Positions 47,567-55,539 of a stretch of 64,000 nucleotides of DNA are shown piece by piece; within the stretch, counting starts at the first letter, position 1, and each line of letters opens with the position of its first letter. The notes beneath the pieces were generated by a model that was given only the letters and a program-made list of their open reading frames with translations, was not told the origin of the DNA and searched no databases. The stretch lies in the NCBI RefSeq assembly GCF_023347275.1, contig NZ_CP094468.1:1612001-1676000 (forward strand), read 5' to 3'. A program made the position numbers and the translations under genes. This DNA comes from Faecalibacterium sp. I3-3-89. Its GTDB lineage: Bacteria; Bacillota; Clostridia; Oscillospirales; Ruminococcaceae.

Positions 47567-47600
47567 AAGACTATACTGAATGGATAATAGAAGTACTGAT

Positions 47601-47873
47601 ATGATGAACGATGCGATTGACCTTTGCTCCTGTTATGAGCCTATTTGTGAACCACCTGTCAATTTACTCGAAGAATGGCAGGATTCGGAGTACGCGGGTC
47701 CCGAACCTACTCTTGAGAACACGTCTTACTATGTTAAAGAGCCAGACGGTACGCTCTATTTTTACTGTGGCAACACCAAAATCAAAATGACCGAACATTT
47801 CGCAGAAAATGGAAAATCAGTCGGCACACTGCTGGAAGATGTGATTCAGTATTCAGCTAACCGATGCGCCTGA
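47601..47873 (+). CDS. Small acidic protein inside the inverted-repeat element
   Basis: 90 aa from the ATG at 47601, or 97 aa from an upstream in-frame start at 47580. The N-terminal half is acidic and Pro-rich, and the C-terminus (YFYCGNTKIKMTEHFAENGKSVGTLLEDVIQYSAN) looks like the small strand-helix proteins that accompany Clostridial transposons. No function assigned. No clear ribosome-binding site; it may be coupled to the short frames just upstream. Confidence 0.45.
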   Translation: MMNDAIDLCSCYEPICEPPVNLLEEWQDSEYAGPEPTLENTSYYVKEPDGTLYFYCGNTKIKMTEHFAENGKSVGTLLEDVIQYSANRCA

Positions 47874-48006
47874 TGATAAAAACGAATTGAATCCAGCCCA
47901 CACTTACGGTATAATGGAAGCAGAAGTATTGTAAGCGTGGGCTGTTTCTTTTAAGAAGGAGGCTCTACTATGAAACAGCCTAACAATACGATGATAACCA
48001 ATATCT

Positions 48007-48153
48007 TTAAGTGAGGGATTCTCCCCGCTCCCACTTGCTGACGGCCTTGTCGGACACATACAGCGTCGCGGCAAGCTCCTTCTGGGTCATCCCCTTTTCC
48101 CTGCGCAGCTGAGCCAGAAAGCGGCCAAATGCGGCTTTGTCCAGTTCGTACAT
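48007..48153 (-). pseudogene. XRE-HTH membrane protein, N-terminal part
   Basis: 48 codons: MYELDKAAFGRFLAQLRREK, then GMTQKELAATLYVSDKAVSKWERG. This is a complete XRE start that breaks at the last helix; the final codons and stop come from the inserted element. GGAGGCAG precedes the ATG. Joined to 46528-47167 it would rebuild one regulator gene. Confidence 0.8.
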
Positions 48154-48432
48154 ATCTTCTGCCTCCTTGCGGGCGTCTGCCGCCCTTTTCTGGCCTTATT
48201 GTACCGGGCCGCATCCTCCCGCGCAACCGACGGGCGGTAGAATCATCGCTCCTCCGTCTCTTTTATAAAGAAAAAACGCCGCACGGTCTCCCGCGCAGCG
48301 CTTCGTATCGTATCGCTTCCCGCCGCAGCCGCCCGAAAGGCCGAGCAACTCGGTAAAATAGCCTTTCAGGCCCGGACAGGCGGCCTGCTCGATCAGGCAC
48401 GCCCGCCGGGACGGCGCGGGAGCGTCTTATAT
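48154..48432. other. Intergenic stretch, nothing recognised
   Basis: A GC-rich, partly repetitive stretch. A minus-strand frame with Arg-rich codons runs through it (about 48400 to 48256), but it has no ribosome-binding site and no recognisable family. A TTTATAAAAGAG box near 48260 could hold the promoter of the split HTH gene. Confidence 0.3.
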
Positions 48433-48960
48433 TCAGGCTTCGAAGACCTTCCTGACCGAAGGGCTGGCCTCGATGATGCGGACCAGCAGGACGCCCAGCA
48501 CGGTGCAGCTGATCAGCTCGCCGATGCCCACGGAGATGCCGTTGGTGATGCAGGCCAGCCAGAGGGGTGCGCTGGAAGCGGGGTCCGGGAACATCACCGC
48601 GATCTCGATGCCGATGATGACGGCGTTGAAGACCACCGGGGGCAGCGAGGCTGCGACGGCCAGACCCTTGAAGCGGATGTTCCGCAGCTTGTAGGTCACG
48701 AGGCAGGCCAGCAGGGTGGCCAGCGTGCCGAAGATGACGTCCACGATGGTGGAGCCGAGCAGGTTTGCGAGGAAGCAGCCCAGCACCACGCCGAAGATGT
48801 ACTCTGCGCCGAACACCGGCAGCAGGCAGAGGGCCTCGGCCACACGCACCTGCACCGCGCCGTAAGAGAACGGCTGCAGCGCCATGCAGAGCACGACGTA
48901 GAGGGCTGCGACCATGCCGCAGCGGGCCAGTTTACGGACAGAAAGATTCTGATTCTTCAT
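48433..48960 (-). CDS. queT: QueT-family queuosine-precursor transporter (ECF S component)
   Basis: 175 aa with five to six hydrophobic segments. The start LARCGMVAALYVVLCMALQPFSYGAVQVRVAEALCLLPVFGAEYIFGVVLGC is characteristic of QueT (DUF988). It imports a queuosine precursor (preQ1 or preQ0) using a shared energy-coupling module encoded elsewhere. A preQ1-III riboswitch overlaps its ribosome-binding site, which confirms the substrate class. Confidence 0.93.
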   Translation of the reverse strand: MKNQNLSVRKLARCGMVAALYVVLCMALQPFSYGAVQVRVAEALCLLPVFGAEYIFGVVLGCFLANLLGSTIVDVIFGTLATLLACLVTYKLRNIRFKGLAVAASLPPVVFNAVIIGIEIAVMFPDPASSAPLWLACITNGISVGIGELISCTVLGVLLVRIIEASPSVRKVFEA

Positions 48961-48967
48961 ACTATAA

Positions 48968-49069
48968 CTCCAGCGGTTTGATTTTGACCGCGCAGGGACC
49001 GCCAGCCCCTGTGGGTGTGGCCCGGCATGGTTCGAGACACGCCGGGGAGCCTAAAATCCTAAGTTGCTC
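48968..49069 (-). promoter_or_regulatory. preQ1-III riboswitch controlling queT
   Basis: Read on the minus strand: GAGCAACTTAGGATTTTAGG followed by GCTC closes the aptamer helix. Next come the extended CCCGGC/GCCGGG hairpin and then the ACCCACAGGGG and GCGGTC elements. The 3' end (AAACCGCTGGAG) contains the queT Shine-Dalgarno sequence. As I recall it, this closely follows the Faecalibacterium preQ1-III aptamer. Binding should hide the ribosome-binding site. Confidence 0.85.
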
Positions 49070-49104
49070 TTTGAGACACCGTGCCCGCAGGCACAACCTG
49101 AGTA

Positions 49105-49133
49105 ATTATATCATAGTTTGGGCCGGGATGCAA
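49105..49133 (-). promoter_or_regulatory. queT promoter
   Basis: TTGCAT (49128-49133) and TATAAT (49105-49110) on the minus strand with a 17-bp spacer, about 35 bp before the riboswitch. Confidence 0.75.
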
Positions 49134-49142
49134 CGGCTGCAC

Positions 49143-49172
49143 GAAAAAAGACTGCCGCACAGCAGCAGTCTT
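49143..49172 (-). terminator. degV terminator
   Basis: AAGACTGC (minus strand) pairs with GCAGTCTT, followed by TTTTCG. Confidence 0.8.
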
Positions 49173-49182
49173 CCAGCGTGGC

Positions 49183-50055
49183 TCAGCCCCGGGGCTTGCC
49201 CACATAGACCAGCGCAAGGGTGTCGGGGCCGGTGTTGGCCGAGACGACGCCGCCCAGATCAAAGGTGGTGAGGGGGGCTTTGCCGAACGCCCTGCGGCAG
49301 GCCTTTTCCAGCTCCACGGCCTGCGGGATGGAGGTGTGGCCGATCATATAGTCGAAGTCCTCCACGCCCTCGGTGCGCTTTTTGCACAGGTCGATCATGG
49401 CGGGTATGACCTTGTCGTCGCCGCGCACCTTGCTCTCCACCTTGGTCTTGCCGTCGATGAGGGTGATGATGGGGCGGATGCCCATCAGCTCGCCCATGAC
49501 GGCGGCAGCGGCGGAGATGCGGCCGCTCTTCTTCATCTGCTTGAGGCTGTAGGGTCCGAGGATGACCTCCATCTTGTTCATCTGTGCCTCGAACTCGCCG
49601 ATGACGTGACGAAGCTCTGCGCCGTTCTGCAGCTTGCGGGCCATCTCGCAGACATACCAGCCGAACACCATCGAGTAGGTGTGGGGGTCCAGCAGGTGGA
49701 TGTTCAGGTGGTGCTCCGGGCGCTCCTCCCGCAGCATCCCCTGCGCCATGACGGCGTTGTTGTAGGTGGAGGAGCCGGAGCGGTTGATGGGCACATGGAT
49801 GACGTCGGTGTAGCCCTCGTCCACATACTGGCAGTACTTCTCACAGAACTGGATGGGGGTGATGGCAGCCGTGGAGGGGATGCCCTTAGCGGCCCGCATC
49901 TTGTCGTAGAACTCCTCGGGGGTGTATTTCTCGCGCTCCACAATATCCTCGTCGTCCAGCAGGATATGGAAGCCCATGATGTCGATGCCGTATTTTTCGG
50001 CCAGCTCCTGCGGGATGTCGCAGGAGGAGTCGGTCAGAATCGCAATTTTGCTCAT
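49183..50055 (-). CDS. degV: DegV-family fatty-acid-binding protein
   Basis: 290 aa. The start MSKIAILTDSSCDIPQELAEKYGIDIMG and the PINRSGSSTYNNAVMA region (fatty-acid carboxylate contact Ser) are typical of DegV/FakB. Such proteins present exogenous fatty acid to the kinase FakA. No fakA is adjacent. The ATG at 50055 was chosen for GAGGG upstream; it lies 8 nt after the trmL stop, so both share a transcript. Confidence 0.9.
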   Translation of the reverse strand: MSKIAILTDSSCDIPQELAEKYGIDIMGFHILLDDEDIVEREKYTPEEFYDKMRAAKGIPSTAAITPIQFCEKYCQYVDEGYTDVIHVPINRSGSSTYNNAVMAQGMLREERPEHHLNIHLLDPHTYSMVFGWYVCEMARKLQNGAELRHVIGEFEAQMNKMEVILGPYSLKQMKKSGRISAAAAVMGELMGIRPIITLIDGKTKVESKVRGDDKVIPAMIDLCKKRTEGVEDFDYMIGHTSIPQAVELEKACRRAFGKAPLTTFDLGGVVSANTGPDTLALVYVGKPRG

Positions 50056-50063
50056 AGTATCCC

Positions 50064-50570
50064 TCATTTCCATTCATAATCTCGCAGATGGCCGTGGTCC
50101 AGCAGCTCCGGAAAATCCCACTGGCGCAGCACCTCGTACACACCCACAGCGACGCTGTTGGACAGGTTCAGGCTGCGGCAGGTGTCCCGCATGGGCATCC
50201 GGATGCAGTGCTCCTGATTGGCTGCCAGCAGCGCTTCCGGCAGCCCGGCGTCCTCCCGGCCAAACACGAGGTAGGCCCCGTCCGGGTAGACGACGTCGGT
50301 GTAGCGCTGGGGCGCTTTGGTCGTAAAGTAGTAGAACGGCCCGGCGTTTCGGGCGAAGAAGTCGTCCAGACCATCATAATAGCTGATGTCCAGATAGTGC
50401 CAGTAGTCCAGCCCGGCGTGCTTGAGCTTCCGGTCGTCGATGGCAAAGCCCATCGGCCCCACCAGATGGAGGCGGCAGGCCGTGCAGGCGCAGGTGCGGG
50501 CCACGTTGCCGGTGTTCTGCGGGATGCGCGGCTCCACCAGCACGATGTTCAGGGTCGGTTTTTCGCTCAT
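50064..50570 (-). CDS. trmL: tRNA (cytidine/uridine-34-2'-O)-methyltransferase, SPOUT family
   Basis: 168 aa, typical TrmL length. The conserved start is LNIVLVEPRIPQNTGNVARTC; YLVFGREDAGLP and the knot-forming RMPMRDTCRSLNLSNSVAVGVYE are the SAM-binding SPOUT motifs. It methylates the wobble ribose of leucine tRNAs. It sits between pdxY and degV, 10 nt after pdxY. Confidence 0.95.
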   Translation of the reverse strand: MSEKPTLNIVLVEPRIPQNTGNVARTCACTACRLHLVGPMGFAIDDRKLKHAGLDYWHYLDISYYDGLDDFFARNAGPFYYFTTKAPQRYTDVVYPDGAYLVFGREDAGLPEALLAANQEHCIRMPMRDTCRSLNLSNSVAVGVYEVLRQWDFPELLDHGHLRDYEWK

Positions 50571-50580
50571 ATCCGCCGCC

Positions 50581-51414
50581 TCACTCTTCCCGCAGCGGGC
50601 ACAGCCGGGGCAGCAGAGGCTCGAACCAGACGCCGAAGCGGGTGTCCTGATCATAGGGCGTCTTCTGGATGGCCAGCGCCACAAATTCTGCTGCATTGTC
50701 TGCCGCCGCGCTCAGGGCGTTGCCCTGAATCAGCGAGCCGATGAGCACCGCGCCGTAGAGGTCGCCCGTGCCGGGGAAATTGCGGGCGATGTGCAGCTTT
50801 TTGACCACGAAGCGTTCGCGGCCCGCACCGGCGCAGGCAATGTACTTGTCCAGCTGTAAGCCCGTGACCACCACGTTGGGGGCCAGCGCCGCCGCCAGCT
50901 CGTCGGCCAGCGCCTGTGCGCCCGCCTCGTCCAGCGGGTCGGGCAGGGGCTTTTCCAGCAGCAGCCCGGCCTCGGTGGCGTTGGGCAGGATAAGGTCGGC
51001 CCGGCGGCAGAGCTGCCGCATCCGGTCGATGAAGGCCGGGGTGACGGTGGTGTAGGCCCTGCCGTTATCCCCCATCACGGGGTCTACCACCTTGTAGGCC
51101 GAGGGCCAGAGGTCGAAGGCCTTCTCGGCCAGCGCGGCCTGCGCCTCGCCCCCGAGGTAGCCAGTGTAGATGCAGTCAAAGCTCAGCCCCAGCTCCCGGT
51201 AGTGCTCCAGCGCGGCCTCCCCGTAGGCATAGCCGTCCAGACGAGCCGGAGCGCCAAAGCCGCCGGTGTGGGTGGAGAGCATTACCGTGGGCAGGGCCAC
51301 CGGCTGGATGCCCATGACGCTGAGCACCGGCAGGATGACCGCCAGACTACAGCGCCCCACGCCGGAAAGGTCGTGGATACAGAGAACTTTTTTCGGTTCT
51401 GTTATCTTCAGCAA
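50581..51414 (-). CDS. pdxY: Pyridoxamine/pyridoxal kinase (PdxY/PdxK type)
   Basis: 277 aa from a TTG start at 51414, 8 nt after AAGGAGG. Ribokinase fold: VLCIHDLSGVGRCSLAVILPVLSVMGIQ at the start, VVDPVMGDNGRAY, ILPNATEAGLL and the C-terminal GTGDLYGAVL anion hole. It phosphorylates B6 vitamers to PLP precursors, a useful function beside several PLP enzymes encoded in the window. A longer frame to 51468 lacks a ribosome-binding site. First gene of pdxY-trmL-degV. Confidence 0.92.
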   Translation of the reverse strand: MLKITEPKKVLCIHDLSGVGRCSLAVILPVLSVMGIQPVALPTVMLSTHTGGFGAPARLDGYAYGEAALEHYRELGLSFDCIYTGYLGGEAQAALAEKAFDLWPSAYKVVDPVMGDNGRAYTTVTPAFIDRMRQLCRRADLILPNATEAGLLLEKPLPDPLDEAGAQALADELAAALAPNVVVTGLQLDKYIACAGAGRERFVVKKLHIARNFPGTGDLYGAVLIGSLIQGNALSAAADNAAEFVALAIQKTPYDQDTRFGVWFEPLLPRLCPLREE

Positions 51415-51599
51415 AAAAGAAACCTCCTTCGCAGGATATGCCTTTTCCCATAAGCCGGGCCAGCCCACAGCCAGCCCAGTTTATCAGAATATGATACAGT
51501 ATACCACATTTTCCTGCACAAAAAAAGCGTATAGTGAATCCTTTGGTGGAAATACTAGCCTCACCGCCCAAAATTTCCGATTCGAAAGGAGTTTCTCCC

Positions 51600-51809
51600 A
51601 TGAAAAACGAACACGCAAGCTCCACCGCCCCGCTCCTGCTCGGCATGGCCGCCGGGGCCGCACTGGGTGCTGCCGGCGTCATGGCCACCAACACCAGCCA
51701 GCGCCAGATGCGCCGCACCGCCCGCAAGCTGGCGAAGGGCGCCGAACACGCCGTGAGCCAGCTGGACAAGATGGTGGATGATTTCGTCGAGCGCCGGATG
51801 GACGGCTGA
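51600..51809 (+). CDS. Small membrane-anchored protein
   Basis: 69 aa. An N-terminal hydrophobic Ala/Gly-rich span (about residues 10-30) is followed by a basic amphipathic helix (RQMRRTARKLAKGAEHAVSQLDKMVDDFVERR). The plan resembles YtxH-like small stress or membrane-associated proteins, but similarity is too weak for a name. GAAAGGAG precedes the ATG. Confidence 0.6.
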   Translation: MKNEHASSTAPLLLGMAAGAALGAAGVMATNTSQRQMRRTARKLAKGAEHAVSQLDKMVDDFVERRMDG

Positions 51810-51821
51810 CCGGGCCGATAC

Positions 51822-51867
51822 AACAGCACCCCGGCTTTCCCTTTTTAAGGGAGGCCGGGGTGCTGCT
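51822..51867 (+). terminator. Hairpin terminator after the small membrane gene
   Basis: CAGCACCCCGGC pairs with GCCGGGGTGCTG around a T-rich loop. The T-run is weak. Confidence 0.55.
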
Positions 51868-51906
51868 GTCTGTCGGGGCAGAAGGCTTTGCGCCGTGCCG
51901 CCGATT

Positions 51907-52892
51907 TTATTTCAGATATGCTTCCGCGCTCTTGCGGATCTCTGCTTCCACCTTCTCGGCGGCTTCCTTATTCTCTGCGCTGACGGAGATATAGGTCTTG
52001 AGCTTCGGCTCGGTGCCGGAGGGGCGCACCACGATAGAGCAGTTGTCTTCCAGCAGGAACTTGAGCACGTCGGACTTGGGCAGGCCGTCCAGACCCGGCG
52101 CGTAGTCCAGCAGCTTGACGACCTTCCTGCCGCCAAACTCCTTGATGCCGCCCCGGAATGCCTGCATGATGTCCTGCATCTTGGCAAAACCGGCGCTGCC
52201 GTCGAACTCATAGCTGTGCAGGGTGTTCAGGCAGTAGCCGTAGGTCTTGTACAGCTCCTCCAGCTTGTCCAACAGGCTGATGCCCTTGGTGGCATAGTAG
52301 CTGAACATCTCGCAGATCATATACGCACCGTCCACGCCATCCTTATCGCGGACGTAGGAGCCGGTCAGATAGCCATAGCTTTCCTCAAAGCCGAACACAT
52401 AGCTGTCTGCCTTTCCCTGCTGTTCCAACTTGCCGATCTGCTCCCCGATGAACTTGAAGCCGGTCAGCACGTTGATGGTGCGCAGGCCATAGTGGGTGGC
52501 GATCTGCTCGCCCATGTCCATGGTGACGATGGTCTTGACCATGACCGGGTCGGCGGGCATCTTACCGTGCTTGGCGCGCTGGCTGCAAACGTAGTCCAGC
52601 AGCAGCATACCCGTCTGGTTGCCGGTCAGCAGCTCGTACTCCCCTGCCTTGTTCTTGACGGCGATGCCCACACGGTCACAGTCGGGGTCAGTCGCCAGCA
52701 GCAGGTCGGCGTTGCACTTTTTGGCATACTCCATGCCCAGTGCCATGGCTTCCTTGATCTCCGGGTTGGGGTACGGGCAGGTCGGGAAGTTTCCGTCCGG
52801 CTGCTCCTGCTCCTTGACCACCGTGATGTTGGTGTAGCCCATCTCCTTCAGGGTGCGGGTCACAGGCTTCAGGCCAGTGCCGTTCAGCGGGC
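51907..52892 (-). pseudogene. pgcA: Phosphoglucomutase/phosphomannomutase, N-terminal half lost
   Basis: About 328 codons of phospho-sugar mutase remain, from SPLNGTGLKPVTRTLKEMGY to the C-terminus. The metal-binding loop LLATDPDCDRVG, the sugar-binding GFEESYGYL and the phosphate-binding VVRPSGTEPKLK are present. The N-terminal domain with the phosphorylated serine loop (TASHNP-type) is missing, so it cannot be active. Family members are about 560-580 aa. The frame continues upstream into unrelated sequence to 53058. The break marks the left edge of the mobile region. Confidence 0.85.
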
Positions 52893-53058
52893 TATTCACA
52901 GAATCACAGATTGCAAGGTCACAATACTTGACCATCATCTGCTCAGAAATCTTCCAATACTTCCGAATTGGTGCAGACCATTTAGCTCGCATCCACTCAT
53001 GTCCGGCCGATGTCAAGTCTTGGACAACATTTTTCACAAATAAATTTGAAAAAAGCAA
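52893..53058 (-). other. Foreign 55-codon extension fused to the mutase remnant
   Basis: The open frame upstream of the mutase reads NVVQDLTSAGHEWMRAKWSA, then PIRKYWKISEQMMVKYCDLAICDSVN. It is not part of the mutase family. It looks like the end of another gene captured at the junction; I cannot name it. Confidence 0.4.
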
Positions 53059-53066
53059 AAAAAAAT

Positions 53067-53120
53067 AAGCCCTACAAGGTTTTCAGTCAGTATCGAACCG
53101 ATCTGAGCCTTGTAGGGCTT
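53067..53120. repeat. Terminal hairpin of recombinase cassette 1
   Basis: AAGCCCTACAAGG (53067-53079) pairs perfectly with CCTTGTAGGGCTT (53108-53120). An A-run on the left gives a U-tract for minus-strand transcripts, so it can terminate the operon. A near copy lies at 61826-61880. Confidence 0.8.
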
Positions 53121-53147
53121 TACAGTTTACTCTATATGCTTTTTATC

Positions 53148-54143
53148 TTAGACCGCCTGCAGCGGGGTATTTTCCATCACTTTCTTAAATTCCTCTACTG
53201 TCATTCCAGCATCTTCCGCTGCTTCTTCAATCGTCACACGGCCTTTTCTTACCTGTTTAACCAGCATCCGCATCTCACCAATGTTGATGCCTTCTTCTCT
53301 GCCTTCGGCCTTTACGCCCTGACTAAGGTTGCACATAACAAGCACCTCCCTTTCCAGTTCTTCGTTCATTGCAACGCCAAATTCTTCTTCAAGAATTTTC
53401 TTTTTCTCAGTAGCTGCTCTGGAAGAAGAGAGCAACACATCCATAAATTTCACAATACCTGTATAGTTTTCCGTATCCGGTTCTCCCAGACAAATCGTTA
53501 CAACACTCATTAAATCGTAGTTTTCCGATTTTTCAACAGCGTTTCCAATCAACTGCTCTGGTCGGATAGAATAACGAATCAGAGTGTTTTGGAACTCCTT
53601 GGTTGGGTGTGTACAAACCCAGATAGAGTACACTTTTCGGATTTTCCCATACTCCGAGTTCGTGAATATCGGGCCATGCTGTGCGGAGATCATCCTGCTG
53701 CAATAATAGATTGCTCGCTTTGTCAACGGGTATCCCGGATTAAAAGCCGTCTGCGCTTCCACATTGATAATAAGACGTATCACATCTTTCCGTGCAGTAG
53801 AACCTTCTAACGCCGGTGCAATTGCATCGAACCGGACATCATAATTGACGGTTCCTTCCGTCAACGTAGAATCCTCATTATTGCTTCCGACAATTACGTC
53901 AGAAGTTTTTTGGGGTCTGTTTGTATCATCAACATGAACGCCAACCGTGCCCACTTCCGGCGTTCCTTCGATATACTTCTCTGCAATTTCGTCTACGGAA
54001 CAGGCACTGTACTCATTCACACAGTTCTTCATAATCTGTGCCAGAATCTGTTTGTTGGCAAGCAGCTTCTTGGCAGCCTTATCATAACTCGAATCATATT
54101 CCGTCTGCGTTATCGCATGAGCAAGCTGATTTTCCATCGGCAT
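53148..54143 (-). CDS. Rpn-family PD-(D/E)XK recombination-promoting nuclease
   Basis: 331 aa. The nuclease core shows YDVRFDAIAP followed by RLIINVEAQTAF, the Asp and Glu-x-Gln of the PD-(D/E)XK fold in Rpn proteins (often annotated as putative transposase). The C-terminal third is a charged helical region with MAEAGMT-like repeats (VRKGRVTIEEAAEDAGMTVEEF). The family cleaves DNA and is suspected in recombination and phage defence. It is the cargo position of the first recombinase cassette. AAGGAAGTG precedes the ATG. Confidence 0.85.
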   Translation of the reverse strand: MPMENQLAHAITQTEYDSSYDKAAKKLLANKQILAQIMKNCVNEYSACSVDEIAEKYIEGTPEVGTVGVHVDDTNRPQKTSDVIVGSNNEDSTLTEGTVNYDVRFDAIAPALEGSTARKDVIRLIINVEAQTAFNPGYPLTKRAIYYCSRMISAQHGPIFTNSEYGKIRKVYSIWVCTHPTKEFQNTLIRYSIRPEQLIGNAVEKSENYDLMSVVTICLGEPDTENYTGIVKFMDVLLSSSRAATEKKKILEEEFGVAMNEELEREVLVMCNLSQGVKAEGREEGINIGEMRMLVKQVRKGRVTIEEAAEDAGMTVEEFKKVMENTPLQAV

Positions 54144-54345
54144 TCACTTCCTTACAGCAGATTCAAGAGGAGAGTATACTTCCCCTATTGTGCTTTCATC
54201 TTACCATAAAACACTTTGCATATCAAGCTGACAGATGTAAACTTTTCAGCATAGATTTGTCCATATTGCCCACTCTGGTTTAAATTCAATTCAGCATAAT
54301 ATTTCAATAGAGCAACACCTATATTCAAGATCCTTCCCGCCTTGA

Positions 54346-54711
54346 CTAACATTCCCGTTCATCGTTTTCAAGTGAAATGATAACTGCGTTTTTCTCAGCT
54401 TCATATCTTCCTTTAAACTGATGATCCTTTCCTGCGGCTAGTCCATTTGCCTCCAGTAGCGCCTGAATGAACTGTATTCCGTTAATCATCATCCGGCACT
54501 GCCCATCGGTCAACAGCCTGTCTGGAACCTTAAATGACATGGGATGTTCAGCGGTGCACGGAGTAATCGCAATAGACTTCCGATCTTTCCTCTGCAAAAC
54601 ACAAATATAGGTCGGACTCCCAAGGACACGAATAACATCCTTTCCCACATTCATTCTTCGGCTTTCTGCCGGAATCGTCACCATCAGATTCATAATTCGT
54701 CCAGAACTCAT
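54346..54711 (-). CDS. Recombinase-associated accessory protein (121 aa)
   Basis: 121 aa, soluble. Residues about 17-117 (MNVGKDVIRVLGSPTYICVLQRKD to the ISLEND end) form one domain that matches in spacing a domain of the 272-aa neighbour and the recombinase C-terminus. A close copy is at 62716-63105. Its start overlaps the stop of the preceding gene (ATGA). No catalytic motif is visible; a DNA-binding or helper role is inferred from coupling to the recombinase. Confidence 0.7.
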   Translation of the reverse strand: MSSGRIMNLMVTIPAESRRMNVGKDVIRVLGSPTYICVLQRKDRKSIAITPCTAEHPMSFKVPDRLLTDGQCRMMINGIQFIQALLEANGLAAGKDHQFKGRYEAEKNAVIISLENDEREC

Positions 54712-55526
54712 GTCAGCATTCCTTTCTCAACAACCTCACTGCCCGGTCGTTGTACATTTTCAGGCTGTTCCGACAAATCTGGCAAAGGTATATTTTCAGA
54801 TTCTTCACATTGCGGTATCGGTACTGAAATAGTATCTGTTTTCTGTTCAGGCTCATCCAATACAGCAGAGCCCTGATACCCAATAAAATCCTCGAACAGA
54901 TTCATCTGATGACCAGAGATGTAATCATTATAAGATTTCCCGATCCGATCCTTATAGACATCTGGGAAGAACTTTATCTGTTTTTTCTTCATTTCGCCAG
55001 TAAGCGGGTCCGTATATTCCTGTGGCTTCGGTGTGAACATGATTGCTTCTTCCAAATCGAACAACATACAAAGGCCCTGATCAGAATTAGCCACCCGTCC
55101 AAGCACTTTATAGCGGCATTCTCGGTTCCAGTTCATGAGCTTGAAGATATTTTCCACAAATTCCAAAGAGGTAATATCCTTATTCACCCAGTTTGCGTCC
55201 TTCTGCCGTGCCCATTCAACAGACGCGCTGTCTTCTTCCGGACACATAATCAATGCAAGCCGTTTCTTGTTTGGATGCAAAATCGGAAGAACATACTTGA
55301 TTCCTTCAAAAAGCCGGATGCAGGCCATATTAAATTTCATAACGCCATATTTTATGCTCACTGCAGGTTTATTCAGCATGGAAAATTGGGTGCGCGGTGG
55401 AAGCTCATAGCCATCGAATTTTTCGTACTCCAGTTCTCTTTTATGTTCTTTTCGTATCTGCGTTAACTCACGAATCAAGGAGATTTCCCGAACGCTCAGT
55501 TCCTGTTCCCTGCTTTTTTCTTCCAT
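54708..55526 (-). CDS. Recombinase-associated accessory protein (272 aa)
   Basis: 272 aa. An N-terminal helix (about 8-38) is followed by the shared domain (about 61-164) with MKFNMACIRLFEG, LPILHPNKKRLALIMCP, NIFKLMNWNRECRYKVLGR and MLFDLEEA. A Pro/Glu/Ser-rich tail follows (about 220-272). A 274-aa near-copy lies at 63102-63926. Located 13 nt after the large recombinase gene. Family unknown to me; probably a helper of site-specific recombination. Confidence 0.7.
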   Translation of the reverse strand: MEEKSREQELSVREISLIRELTQIRKEHKRELEYEKFDGYELPPRTQFSMLNKPAVSIKYGVMKFNMACIRLFEGIKYVLPILHPNKKRLALIMCPEEDSASVEWARQKDANWVNKDITSLEFVENIFKLMNWNRECRYKVLGRVANSDQGLCMLFDLEEAIMFTPKPQEYTDPLTGEMKKKQIKFFPDVYKDRIGKSYNDYISGHQMNLFEDFIGYQGSAVLDEPEQKTDTISVPIPQCEESENIPLPDLSEQPENVQRPGSEVVEKGMLT

Positions 55527-55539
55527 TTCACAAATCCTC

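Larger units (their letters stand above)
47168..48022. mobile_element. 850-bp inverted-repeat element (MITE- or IS-like)
   Basis: The ends match in inverted orientation over about 17 bp (TCCCTTAATTAAAGATA on the left, TCCCTCACTTAAAGATA read inward from the right). A second inverted pair lies inside (ACCCACGCTTACAATACTT near 47206 and its complement near 47924). CCCC flanks both sides. It is AT-rich, has no transposase, and interrupts the HTH gene. Confidence 0.7.
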
